From positions 32,835 through 46,366 of the forward strand of contig DBCY01000165.1 in NCBI GenBank assembly GCA_002293295.1: DNA of 13,532 nt, given 5' to 3'. Position numbers and translations under genes: made by a program. Source of the DNA: Ruminococcus sp. UBA946 (lineage in GTDB: Bacteria; Bacillota; Clostridia; Oscillospirales; Ruminococcaceae). Each line of letters opens with the position of its first letter. The first letter of the stretch is position 1. Under the pieces are notes generated by a model. The model saw only the letters and a list, made by a program, of their open reading frames with translations. It ran no database searches and was not told where the DNA came from. This document shows positions 1 to 6,228 of the stretch, piece by piece.

Positions 1-60
1 GGTATGATTTTAATTTATTATTTATTAACTTTTGGTTGTTATGGTTTACTAGTGCTTCTT
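1..60 (+). repeat. Truncated third copy (tail) of the dispersed AATTAAC/hairpin repeat
   Basis: The window opens inside the repeat. GGTATGATTTT at 1-11 matches the end of the palindrome and the start of the tail in the copy at 6557-6657. The match continues with gaps through AACTTTTG, GTTGTTATG and TTTACTAGT. The 7-mer array and the left palindrome arm would lie to the left of the window. Weaker similarity to the 6557 copy may run on to about position 75 (TTCTTT, AAGCC), so the right boundary is uncertain. The copy points opposite to the ribosomal operon beside it. Confidence 0.6.
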
Positions 61-113
61 TAACAATTAAGCCGTATTCCTCTTTACGATTCCTAATGAG
101 TATTTACAAGCGG

Positions 114-172
114 ATTCAGGAATGAAACGGGACGGAGTCTGATGATTCATCCTCATTCCCTGCTTCCTGAAT
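114..172. repeat. Imperfect inverted repeat downstream of rplB
   Basis: ATTCAGGAATGA at 114-125 is the reverse complement of TCATTCC (153-159) plus TCCTGAAT (165-172), with a few extra bases interrupting the right arm. A smaller palindrome, GATGATTCATC, sits in the loop at 141-151. Read with the operon on the minus strand, the stem would lie just after the rplB stop. No T-run follows, so it does not look like a standard intrinsic terminator. A processing or stability hairpin is possible. The rest of 1-188 shows no coding region. Confidence 0.4.
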
Positions 173-188
173 ACCTCTCTTTGTGTTA

Positions 189-1022
189 TTACTTTTCGTT
201 TCTTCTCTTGACGATAAACTTATCGGACTTGTTGTGCTTTGAACGGGTTTTGTAACCTAAAGCGGGTTTTCCCCAGGGGGTTACGGGACCCGGACGCCCT
301 ACCGGCGATTTTCCCTCGCCGCCGCCGTGCGGGTGGTCGCAGGGGTTCATAACCGAACCGCGGACTGTGGGTCTTATTCCTAAGTGGCGGGTGCGGCCTG
401 CTTTGCCGATGCTTACGTTATCATGGTCAATATTTGAAACCTGACCGACGGTAGCCATGCAGTTCACGGCAATCCTTCTCATTTCGCCGGACGGAAGCCT
501 TATCAGCGCATAATTGCCTTCCTTGCCCATAAACTGAGCCATATTTCCGGCTGAACGCACAAGCTGCGCGCCCTTGCCGGGATGAAGCTCAATATTATGA
601 ATAAAAGTACCGACAGGGATTTCGGCAAGCGAAAGCGCGTTGCCGGGCTTAATATCGGAACCCGTTCCCGCTGAAACCGTATCCCCGACGTTAAGACCGT
701 GGGGGGCGATTATATATCTCTTTTCTCCGTCCTCATACTGAACAAGGGCGATAAAGGCGCTTCTGTTCGGGTCGTATTCAAGAGTCATAACGGTGGCTTT
801 CATGCCCTTCTTATCCCTCTTAAAGTCTATAATCCTGTATTTTCTTCTGCTTCCGCCACCCCTGTGGCGAACGGTTATTCTGCCGTAGCTGTTTCTTCCC
901 GCGTTCTTCTTGAGAGGCATCAGAAGGCTTTTCTCAGGCTCGACCTTTGAAAGACCGCTGTAGTCCGTGACAGTCATCTGACGTCTCGAAGGCGTGGTAG
1001 GCTTGTATGTTTTAATAGCCAT
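189..1022 (-). CDS. rplB: 50S ribosomal protein L2
   Basis: This 277-residue protein is full length for bacterial L2. L2 is a core large-subunit protein that binds 23S rRNA near the peptidyl-transferase centre and helps join the subunits. The N-terminal KTYKPTTPSRRQMT block, the central RNA-binding fold and the C-terminal DHPHGGGEG segment, which holds the conserved histidine near the catalytic centre, are all visible. An AAAGGAG ribosome binding site precedes the ATG. It follows rplW after an unusually long 85-nt spacer containing a weak inverted repeat (ATACCG at 1078-1083, CGGTAT at 1103-1108). Downstream there are at least 188 nt without rpsS, which normally follows almost immediately. 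That gap holds an inverted repeat and part of a dispersed repeat. Confidence 0.98.
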   Translation of the reverse strand: MAIKTYKPTTPSRRQMTVTDYSGLSKVEPEKSLLMPLKKNAGRNSYGRITVRHRGGGSRRKYRIIDFKRDKKGMKATVMTLEYDPNRSAFIALVQYEDGEKRYIIAPHGLNVGDTVSAGTGSDIKPGNALSLAEIPVGTFIHNIELHPGKGAQLVRSAGNMAQFMGKEGNYALIRLPSGEMRRIAVNCMATVGQVSNIDHDNVSIGKAGRTRHLGIRPTVRGSVMNPCDHPHGGGEGKSPVGRPGPVTPWGKPALGYKTRSKHNKSDKFIVKRRNEK

Positions 1023-1107
1023 TATACTTCAATCTCCTTTGTGAAATTTGCGGTGTTAGCTGAAAAGCCGTTCCTTTATACCGTATTTTCCCTGCTGAAT
1101 TGCGGTA

Positions 1108-1398
1108 TTAAATCATACCATCGAAGAATTCAATGGTCTTCGAACCGGCGGCAAGAGTCACAATTGCTTTTTTCCAGCTGGGAGTAGAGCCTGTATGCAA
1201 ACCCATTCTCTTTAAACGGCCTCTTACATGCATCGTGTTCACCTTGGCGACCTTAACGCCGAAAAGTTCTTCGACAGCCTTTGCGATTTCGATTTTATTC
1301 GCACTTTTAGCAACCCTGAAAGTGTACTTGCTGTCCTGAAGCCCGCTCATGCTTTTTTCAGTAATTATGGGTTTAATCACAATATCCTGTGCGGTCAT
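1108..1398 (-). CDS. rplW: 50S ribosomal protein L23
   Basis: This 96-residue protein has the normal length for bacterial L23, which sits at the polypeptide exit tunnel and contacts trigger factor and SRP. The opening DIVIKPIITEKS block is the family signature. The KIEIAKAVEELFGVKVAKVNTM segment and the GRLKRMG RNA-binding stretch are also typical. Its ATG overlaps the rplD stop by one base (TAATG at 1400-1396), and its GAGGAGG ribosome binding site lies inside the 3' end of rplD. Translational coupling to rplD is therefore likely. Confidence 0.97.
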   Translation of the reverse strand: MTAQDIVIKPIITEKSMSGLQDSKYTFRVAKSANKIEIAKAVEELFGVKVAKVNTMHVRGRLKRMGLHTGSTPSWKKAIVTLAAGSKTIEFFDGMI

Positions 1399-2027
1399 TA
1401 TACGTACACCTCCTCGATTTTAGCGACGGCATCCTTGACAACGATGAACTTATCATAATTAAGGATGTCATAAACGTTGATTGTGTTTACCAGAGCGGTC
1501 TTAACGCCGGGGATGTTAGAAGCGCTCTTAATAACGAAGCTGTCAGGCTCCGGCATAACGATGAGAGCCTTGCTTCCCTCCGCCTGAATAGCCTTAAGCA
1601 TAGCAATCATCGTCTTTGTCTTGTACTCGTCAAGCTTTATGCTGTCAAGAACAATCAGGTTATTATCTATAACCTTTGTGGACAAAGCCGATTTCATGGC
1701 AAGTCTCTTTACCTTTTTATTAACTGAAAAACGGTAGCTGCGGGGTTTTGGTCCGAGAGCCACGCCGCCGTGCCTCCACTGAGGCGAACGGGTTGAACCC
1801 TGCCTTGCATGACCTGTTCCTTTTTGCCGCCAGGGCTTTCTTCCGCCTCCCCTTACCTCTGTTCGGGTTAGGGTTGACTGTGTTCCCTGTCTCTGGTTCG
1901 CAAGGTAGCTTACCACCATTGTGTGCATAGCCGGTTTATTCGGAGTAATACCGAAGATAGCGTCTGACAGCTCAATGTCGGAAACCGCTTTACCTGTCAT
2001 ATCCAAAACTTTAATACTAGGCATCAT
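1398..2027 (-). CDS. rplD: 50S ribosomal protein L4
   Basis: This 209-residue protein matches bacterial L4, an early 23S rRNA-binding assembly protein whose extended loop lines the exit tunnel. The loop signature is present: RGGGRKPWRQKGTGHARQG, followed by SPQWRHGGVALGPKPRSY. In E. coli L4 represses its own S10 operon through the leader, which is relevant to the structured leader upstream here, but nothing in the sequence shows L4 acts on it in this organism. Two adjacent ATG codons follow an AAGGAGG site. The first (2027) is 5 nt from it and the second (2024) 8 nt, so the start could be one residue shorter. The gap to rplC is 15 nt. Confidence 0.97.
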   Translation of the reverse strand: MMPSIKVLDMTGKAVSDIELSDAIFGITPNKPAMHTMVVSYLANQRQGTQSTLTRTEVRGGGRKPWRQKGTGHARQGSTRSPQWRHGGVALGPKPRSYRFSVNKKVKRLAMKSALSTKVIDNNLIVLDSIKLDEYKTKTMIAMLKAIQAEGSKALIVMPEPDSFVIKSASNIPGVKTALVNTINVYDILNYDKFIVVKDAVAKIEEVYV

Positions 2028-2042
2028 TGCTTCCTCCTTCCA

Positions 2043-2687
2043 TTAAGCCTTTATTTTTTTTACGCAGTCAGTGATGGTGACGATTCCGTTTTTAGGACCC
2101 GGAACAGCACCCTTTACCGCGATAAGATTATTTTCTGCGTCAACTCTGACAATTTCAAGATTCTGAACCGTTACCTTCTCGGCGCCCATGTGTCCGGGAA
2201 GAGCTTTTCCCTTGTAAATACGGGAAGGAGAAGAGCATGCTCCCATTGAGCCGGCGTGTCTGTGAACAGGACCGGAGCCGTGGGTTTCCTTGATTCTTGA
2301 ATTGTTGTTCCTTTTAATAGTTCCCTGAAAGCCTTTACCCTTTGAAATACCGCTTACATCGACAATATCGCCGACTTCAAAGGTGTCCGCCTTCATAACC
2401 GAGCCGATTTCAACCGAATCGGCGTTGTCAAGCCTGAATTCCTTCAGGGTTCTCTTAACAGCCGCGTCGGCTTTTGCGAAGTGCCCCTTTACAGGCTTGC
2501 TGACCAGCTTTTCGCGGATGTCTCCGAAACCGATCTGCAGCGCGCTGTAACCGTCGTTTTCAACGGTTTTCTTTTGTACGACAACGCAGGGTCCGGCTTC
2601 AACTACCGTTAAAGGGATTACCTTGTTTGTCGTTTCATCGAAAATCTGCGTCATGCCGATTTTTTTGCCGATGAGTGCCTTTGTCAT
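2043..2687 (-). CDS. rplC: 50S ribosomal protein L3
   Basis: This 214-residue protein is full-length L3, an early-assembling large-subunit protein near the peptidyl-transferase centre. The N-terminal IGKKIGMTQIF block is the family signature. The central loop reads HGSGPVHRHAGSMGACSSPS followed by the RIYKGKALPGHMG segment, a common Clostridia form. The ATG at 2687 has an AAAGGAGG site 9 nt upstream. The 210 nt separating it from rpsJ are unusual, because this junction is normally short. That spacer contains a complete copy of the dispersed repeat. A short stem GTTGC/GCAAC (2712-2716 and 2726-2730) lies just ahead of the ribosome binding site. Confidence 0.97.
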   Translation of the reverse strand: MTKALIGKKIGMTQIFDETTNKVIPLTVVEAGPCVVVQKKTVENDGYSALQIGFGDIREKLVSKPVKGHFAKADAAVKRTLKEFRLDNADSVEIGSVMKADTFEVGDIVDVSGISKGKGFQGTIKRNNNSRIKETHGSGPVHRHAGSMGACSSPSRIYKGKALPGHMGAEKVTVQNLEIVRVDAENNLIAVKGAVPGPKNGIVTITDCVKKIKA

Positions 2688-2782
2688 AAATATTTCCTCC
2701 TTTGGTTATTGGTTGCCCTTAAAAAGCAACATGACCTGCCGTGACAATCTGGGAAATGGCGGGTAGTTTTGTAGAGAATAAT

Positions 2783-2892
2783 AACTACTGCCTCATAACA
2801 ATGTTTAAAGTTTCAGAATAACAATTATAATCATACCGCCGTAGGCGGTATACCTTCATTGTTAATTGTTAATTTTTAATTGTTAATTGGTA
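2783..2892 (-). repeat. Dispersed intergenic repeat, copy between rpsJ and rplC
   Basis: Read on the minus strand the order is TACC, then four 7-nt units (AATTAAC, AATTAAA, AATTAAC, AATTAAC; 2888-2861), AATGAAGGT, then the perfect palindrome ATACCGCC-TAC-GGCGGTAT (2851-2833), then an AT-rich tail ending near GTTATGAGGCAGTAGTT. It begins only 5 nt past the rpsJ stop codon and lies in the sense direction of the operon, so it would be transcribed into the S10 mRNA. The same order of parts is seen at 6557-6657. No T-run follows the hairpin, and no ORF is present inside. Confidence 0.8.
2833..2851. repeat. Perfect palindrome of the repeat (8-bp arms, 3-nt loop)
   Basis: ATACCGCC at 2833-2840 and GGCGGTAT at 2844-2851 are exact reverse complements around GTA. 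In the 6591-6609 copy the palindrome is kept with one mismatch, suggesting that the hairpin is part of what defines the element. Confidence 0.75.
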
Positions 2893-2897
2893 CTACC

Positions 2898-3212
2898 CTA
2901 CTTGATTTCCATAACGATGTCAACCCCTGCAGGAAGTTCAAGACCCTGCAGCGCTTCGGTGGTCTTCGCGGTCGGCCTGATGACGTCTATAAGTCTCTTA
3001 TGAGTCCTCAGCTCGAACTGCTCGCGGCTATCCTTATACTTATGAACCGCGCGGAGAATTGTAACAATCTCCTTGTCGGTGGGAAGGGGGATAGGTCCGG
3101 ATACCCTGGCGCCGCTCCGTTTTGCCGCCTCAACAATTTTAACTGCTGCTGCGTCAACAACGGCATGGTCGAAACCTTTGATTCTGATTCTGAGCTTTTC
3201 ATTGACTGCCAC
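2898..3212 (-). CDS. rpsJ: 30S ribosomal protein S10 (NusE)
   Basis: S10 is a 30S head protein that also works with NusB in transcription antitermination. The residues RIRIKGFDHAVVDAAAVKIV, then SGPIPLPT and FELRTHKRLIDV, are diagnostic. The reading frame stays open up to 3308, but the family normally has about 102-105 residues. A GTG at 3212 lies 10 nt after a perfect AGGAGG (plus-strand CCTCCT at 3223-3228), giving 104 residues beginning VAVNEKLRIRIKG. The upstream part of the frame falls in the structured leader. It is the first gene of the operon and is set apart from rplC by a 210-nt spacer containing a dispersed repeat. Confidence 0.96.
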   Translation of the reverse strand: MAVNEKLRIRIKGFDHAVVDAAAVKIVEAAKRSGARVSGPIPLPTDKEIVTILRAVHKYKDSREQFELRTHKRLIDVIRPTAKTTEALQGLELPAGVDIVMEIK

Positions 3213-3521
3213 TTTAAAATCGCCTCCTGATAAATAATGTTTTTTCATTTTGCACGGGGACGAGTTTGTAATATCAACGCCGCCGTGTGTTTCGTAAACC
3301 GCCGACAAAAAATCCCGAAAAACGAAGCCGTTTCCGGGTTAAAGCCGCTGAAACACACAGGCTTACCTTTAAGCGATACAGAAATGTCCGCTCACGGTTT
3401 AAGCACAAACAGTGTCCGTTATTACAGCCGCCCGGTTTAAAATCGGACATACTCCGCGGAAATTACCTGACATACCGCCAGCAACCTTCCGCTTCAACGC
3501 ATATCTTGTTGCAGTCACGCA
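3213..3521 (-). promoter_or_regulatory. Structured S10 operon leader (candidate autoregulatory RNA)
   Basis: About 309 nt separate the predicted transcription start from rpsJ. Read on the minus strand they contain: GCAAC/GTTGC (3508-3512 with 3481-3485), which crosses GCGGAA/TTCCGC (3487-3492 with 3456-3461); an ATGTCCG (3444-3450) that can pair with either of two CGGACA copies (3413-3418 or 3385-3390); a GCTTA/TAAGC stem; and a perfect 9-bp helix GTGTGTTTC/GAAACACAC (3350-3358 with 3285-3293) enclosing a terminator-like hairpin. Mutually exclusive helices and an internal terminator suggest attenuation. The ligand is unknown. E. coli uses L4 for its S10 leader, but this layout is not obviously the same. 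Helices were found by eye, not by folding software. Confidence 0.55.
3307..3338 (-). terminator. Terminator-like hairpin inside the S10 leader (attenuator candidate)
   Basis: On the minus strand CCCGGAAACG, loop GCTT, then CGTTTTTCGGG (3338-3314) is followed by A and six T residues (3312-3307). The stem has CCCG/CGGG and AAACG/CGTTT segments separated by a small internal loop. It precedes rpsJ by about 95 nt and would stop transcription before the first gene unless overridden. Confidence 0.55.
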
Positions 3522-3527
3522 ATTTAC

Positions 3528-3556
3528 ATTTTAACACAATTCCCCTGCGATTGCAA
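3528..3556 (-). promoter_or_regulatory. Sigma-70 promoter of the S10 operon
   Basis: The -35 box TTGCAA (3551-3556) and the -10 box TAAAAT (3533-3528) are separated by exactly 17 bp. Transcription should start near 3521. The region just upstream (about 3557-3585) is rich in A/T tracts and resembles an UP element, as expected for a ribosomal protein promoter. The stretch 3557-3669 is otherwise AT-rich, with no gene and no GC-rich terminator for the upstream lipoprotein gene. Confidence 0.75.
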
Positions 3557-3669
3557 GGGTTTATTCCAATATTTTATTTTCCTGACGTAAAAGTTATTAT
3601 CCCTGAAAATTTATATTTTATACATATTGCACAAAAATATTGAAAAATAAAGGATTTTAAAAAACATCG

Positions 3670-4380
3670 TCAATTTTCCGTTGTTGTCCGCTCATAGGGG
3701 TTTTCAATAACCGGCATTCTGTCCGCTCCTATTATTTCAATCATATAAGCGTAATCATATATTACCCCGCCTTCCTCCGCGGAATTATACTGGGTGAAAT
3801 AAATAAACTCACCGCCGCTGTCAAAAACATATTCGGTGGTAAATCCGGTCAGATTTCTGCCAAGCTGCCCGTTCATCTTTTCGGCGTCATAATTATGGAT
3901 ATAAATGAAATTTCCGTTTTCATCAACGGTTTCGCTTGAATCCTTTATATACCCGCTCACATAGAAAAGAAGCTGCCCGTCCGCATAGGGGTGTTTATCC
4001 GATTCGGAATAGGCTTCATAGGCGGCGTCGCTTTCGGGGACCTGGTGAACCTCGCCGCCTCTTTCAACATATAGGGACGAGCCGTCGCTGTATTCTGCGT
4101 AATAAACGCCGTCCCTCATCTGTTCATGATGGTAGGAAAGCGTTCCGTCGTCATTATAGCGGAAAGTAAAGACCTCTTCAAGCTCATCTCCCGTTCCCGA
4201 GCCTTCGCCTAGTATATTGGTAAGGAAATACCTTCCGCTTTTAAACTCCGATGCCTTTTCCCTGAACGCTTCGATTTTGTCCGCGCCGGCAATATCCGGC
4301 TTTGACGGAACGCAGGACATCATACAAAAACATATTAATAATAGTATCGCCGCCATGCTTTTAATTCTGCATTTATTCAT
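3670..4380 (-). CDS. Putative lipoprotein of unknown function
   Basis: The 236-residue product starts with a positively charged N-terminus (KCRIK), a hydrophobic core (MAAILLLICF) and a lipobox-like MMSC ending at Cys23. It is therefore probably exported and lipid-anchored to the outer face of the membrane. The mature part is acidic, rich in Tyr, Gly, Asp and Glu, with short alternating polar and aromatic stretches (YYAEYSDGSSLYVE, GGEFIYFTQY) that suggest a beta-rich fold. I recognise no family. A loose resemblance to LolA/LppX-type lipoprotein folds is only an impression. A weak purine-rich site (GGGGGT) sits 9 nt before the ATG. Its own promoter overlaps the dut stop, so it can be expressed apart from dut. 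Confidence 0.85.
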   Translation of the reverse strand: MNKCRIKSMAAILLLICFCMMSCVPSKPDIAGADKIEAFREKASEFKSGRYFLTNILGEGSGTGDELEEVFTFRYNDDGTLSYHHEQMRDGVYYAEYSDGSSLYVERGGEVHQVPESDAAYEAYSESDKHPYADGQLLFYVSGYIKDSSETVDENGNFIYIHNYDAEKMNGQLGRNLTGFTTEYVFDSGGEFIYFTQYNSAEEGGVIYDYAYMIEIIGADRMPVIENPYERTTTEN

Positions 4381-4421
4381 TTAAAATACCCCCATGCGGT
4401 AATCAGAAAAAACAGCTGCTA

Positions 4422-4450
4422 ATTATAATCGGCAAATAACAGTTCGTTAA
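4422..4450 (-). promoter_or_regulatory. Predicted promoter of the lipoprotein gene
   Basis: On the minus strand TTAACG (4450-4445), a 17-bp spacer and a perfect TATAAT (4427-4422) lie upstream of the lipoprotein ATG. The -35 box overlaps the dut stop codon (4447-4449). Transcription would begin near 4415, giving a leader of about 35 nt. Confidence 0.6.
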
Positions 4451-4968
4451 TTGATATTGTCCGTACTTCCGAACCCGCCCGTCCTTACGGAATTTATATC
4501 ATCGTCATATGTAATTCCGTATTCGGTGAAAACCCCCTGGCAGAAAGCCTGTCCCTTGTTTATTCCGGCAGCCTGCCCGTCCGAGGTTTCATTTGTCAGT
4601 TTGATAATGATATGCCCCTCGTTTCCGGCATAATAATAATCGCCGTCGATAATCCCCACCGTATTGTCAAGCCGGATACGGTATTTAAACCCGAGACTGC
4701 TTCTGGGATAGATTTTCAGAACCCATCCGGCGTCGATTTTCACACGGATTCCCGTTGGAATCAGCACGGTCTTCCCCGGATTCACAATAAGGCTCCGGGG
4801 AATAAAAAAATCATATCCGGCGGAGCCGGAGGTAGCCCGCGCGGGGAGTTTTATTTCCCCGAAAATTTCCCCGGCGGATATTATGTCCTCAGTATCCGCC
4901 CCTGCCTTCTGACAATCCCTGAAATACTGTTCAAAGCTCACTTTTTCAAAACGGGCTATTCTTTTCAT
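4447..4968 (-). CDS. dut: dUTP diphosphatase (trimeric dUTPase)
   Basis: This enzyme hydrolyses dUTP to dUMP and pyrophosphate, keeping uracil out of DNA and feeding dTMP synthesis. All five trimeric-dUTPase motifs appear in order in 173 residues: GSAGYDFF (48-55), YPRSSLG (87-93), the motif-3 stretch NTVGIIDGDYYYAGNEG (102-118) with the probable catalytic Asp108 and the base-stacking Tyr111, NKGQAFCQ (137-144), and RTGGFGSTD (162-170), the mobile P-loop-like arm. There is an extra N-terminal segment of about 35 residues compared with the E. coli-type core. Motif 4 lacks the usual Arg, and motif 5 ends in Asp rather than Gly. A GGGGA site precedes the ATG. It begins 17 nt after the rhomboid-like gene ends, so the two are likely cotranscribed. 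Confidence 0.93.
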   Translation of the reverse strand: MKRIARFEKVSFEQYFRDCQKAGADTEDIISAGEIFGEIKLPARATSGSAGYDFFIPRSLIVNPGKTVLIPTGIRVKIDAGWVLKIYPRSSLGFKYRIRLDNTVGIIDGDYYYAGNEGHIIIKLTNETSDGQAAGINKGQAFCQGVFTEYGITYDDDINSVRTGGFGSTDNIN

Positions 4969-4985
4969 ATGATTAAATCCCCATA

Positions 4986-5708
4986 TTATTCATCATTGTA
5001 GTCGTTGTCTTCGTCTTCATTGTCATTTTTATGCTCGTTGAATCTTGACATTTCGATATTGAATTTCCGCCTGACCTTCCTGTATTTGAACTTATCCCTT
5101 ATTTTTTCATAAAGCCCCCCGCTGAAAAACAGAATTATATTGGCAAGGGAAAACAGAATGGCGATTCTTCCTCCCCAGCTTGAAAAAACAAAGCTTATTA
5201 CAAGAGAAGCTCCCATGAAATACGCTATATATTTCGCCTTTATAGGAATAATAAAAAACAGCAGGAACTTCAAATCGGGGAAGAGCAGGGCGAACGCCAG
5301 GAAAAGCGAAAGGTTGAGGTACATATTAGTGGCATATCCCGTGATAAAGCCGCTGATAACCGAGCCTATAAAACCGGTAAGGTAGAATATATTGAACTTG
5401 AAGGCTCCCCAGTTCTGTTCGAGCTGTTTTCCGCACATCCAGTACAGATACATACTGATTAAGGCAACGAAAATATTACCGAGTTCGGGGAGAATGATAA
5501 AGCTGATAATCCTCCAGATTTCACCCCGCATTATATGGGCTTTGCTGAAAACAAAATAATTCTGGAGACCGAGGGTGGGGAAAAGGAAGTCAAAGGCGAA
5601 CAGAACACCCATGCCGATGACAATATAAAGCATCAGGTTCTGTATTGCAAATTTTCCGAATTTACGTTCCAGCCTGTATAATGTATTTAGTTGTTTTATA
5701 ATAATCAC
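4986..5708 (-). CDS. Rhomboid-like membrane protein, probably catalytically inactive
   Basis: This 240-residue polytopic membrane protein has about six hydrophobic segments and a very acidic C-terminal tail ending in repeated D, E and N. Rhomboid landmarks are visible: GEIWR (62-66), the LEQNWG segment (96-101), a TM segment leading to LLFPDLKF (141-148), and IPIKAKYI (154-161). However, the GxSG catalytic site is replaced by NLSL (132-135), and the last TM region around SSWGG lacks the catalytic histidine. An inactive rhomboid homologue is therefore more likely than a protease. The frame opens with a GTG at 5708, but this codon sits inside the AAAAGGAG site. Translation may really begin at an ATT 3-6 nt further on, or at Met26. 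Confidence 0.78.
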   Translation of the reverse strand: MIIIKQLNTLYRLERKFGKFAIQNLMLYIVIGMGVLFAFDFLFPTLGLQNYFVFSKAHIMRGEIWRIISFIILPELGNIFVALISMYLYWMCGKQLEQNWGAFKFNIFYLTGFIGSVISGFITGYATNMYLNLSLFLAFALLFPDLKFLLFFIIPIKAKYIAYFMGASLVISFVFSSWGGRIAILFSLANIILFFSGGLYEKIRDKFKYRKVRRKFNIEMSRFNEHKNDNEDEDNDYNDE

Positions 5709-5765
5709 TCCTTTTAGATGACAGCCTAATAAAGAATTCGGGTATAATCCGAAAACCGGCGTTTC

Positions 5766-6185
5766 TTAAAATTTACCGTCACCTTGAATATTCAATTGTT
5801 CTTTTAAGGCGTTTTGCAAGGTTGCGGAAAAATTTATTCCTTTGTTTTCAGCTTCGGCATTTAGCCAGTAAGGAACAGACAAAGTTTTTTTTATGAATTT
5901 TGTATTTTGCTTTTCCCTGAAAGGCGGCATAAACACTTCAATAAGAACAGCCATTTCATTTTTTTTACACTTAATTGATTTTAAAGGCGACGGCGCTGTA
6001 ATTTCATCATTGTCGGTTTCCATACCCCTCATGTGGAGCATTAAAACTTCTTTTGCATTTTTTACTGCTTCGTCATCGGTATCGGCATGCGAAACACAGC
6101 CGGGCAAATCAGGGAACGTAATGCTAATTCCTCCGTCATAATATGCAAAAATTGATATATAACGGTAATAATCAGGTAAACTCAT
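5766..6185 (-). CDS. hicB: HicB-family antitoxin
   Basis: The product is about 139 residues. Its N-terminal half has the degenerate RNase-H-like HicB fold (YYRYISIFAYYDGGISITF, then PDLPGCVSHADTDDEAV), which neutralises the HicA RNase. The C-terminal part, KKTLSVPYWLNAEAENKGINF followed by SATLQNALKEQL, looks like a ribbon-helix-helix DNA-binding domain. This fits autorepression at the palindrome in the hicA promoter. The frame is open to a TTG at 6206, but that TTG overlaps the AAAGGAG site, so the ATG at 6185 is chosen. It lies 43 nt downstream of hicA. A weak stem (TTCGG/CCGAA, 5737-5753) lies in the 57-nt spacer before the rhomboid-like gene, so read-through into that gene is possible. 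Confidence 0.9.
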   Translation of the reverse strand: MSLPDYYRYISIFAYYDGGISITFPDLPGCVSHADTDDEAVKNAKEVLMLHMRGMETDNDEITAPSPLKSIKCKKNEMAVLIEVFMPPFREKQNTKFIKKTLSVPYWLNAEAENKGINFSATLQNALKEQLNIQGDGKF

Positions 6186-6228
6186 ATTAAAGGCTGCTCC
6201 TTTCAAATATAATTTTTTAATAACAAAG

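Noticed and set aside
1078..1108. ATACCG/CGGTAT inverted repeat between rplW and rplB as another copy of the dispersed repeat
   Set aside because: Only six bases of the palindrome are shared, the loop is 19 nt, and neither the 7-mer array nor the tail is present.
3213..3308. N-terminal extension of rpsJ to 3308
   Set aside because: It would add 32 residues not found in S10 and lies in the structured leader. GTG 3212 has the perfect AGGAGG and the family length.
3274..3450. A 58-codon minus-strand frame in the S10 leader (ATG 3450 to TGA 3274), Cys- and Arg-rich, spanning the attenuator hairpin
   Set aside because: There is no good ribosome binding site at proper spacing, and the composition follows the RNA structure. 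Conserved helices explain the sequence better than coding. It is kept only as a possible leader peptide if proteomics shows it.
3287..3643. 118-residue plus-strand frame across the S10 leader and promoter
   Set aside because: It is antisense to the leader and promoter, has no recognisable domain, and its composition resembles a chance open frame.
4612..5001. 129-residue plus-strand frame opposite dut
   Set aside because: It is the antisense shadow of a well-supported dUTPase, with no family features of its own.
5718..5748. Plus-strand promoter-like ATGACA and TATAAT pointing antisense into hicB
   Set aside because: The spacer is 19 bp, the -10 sits in a small hairpin, and there is no gene on that strand to serve. 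An antisense RNA is possible but unsupported.
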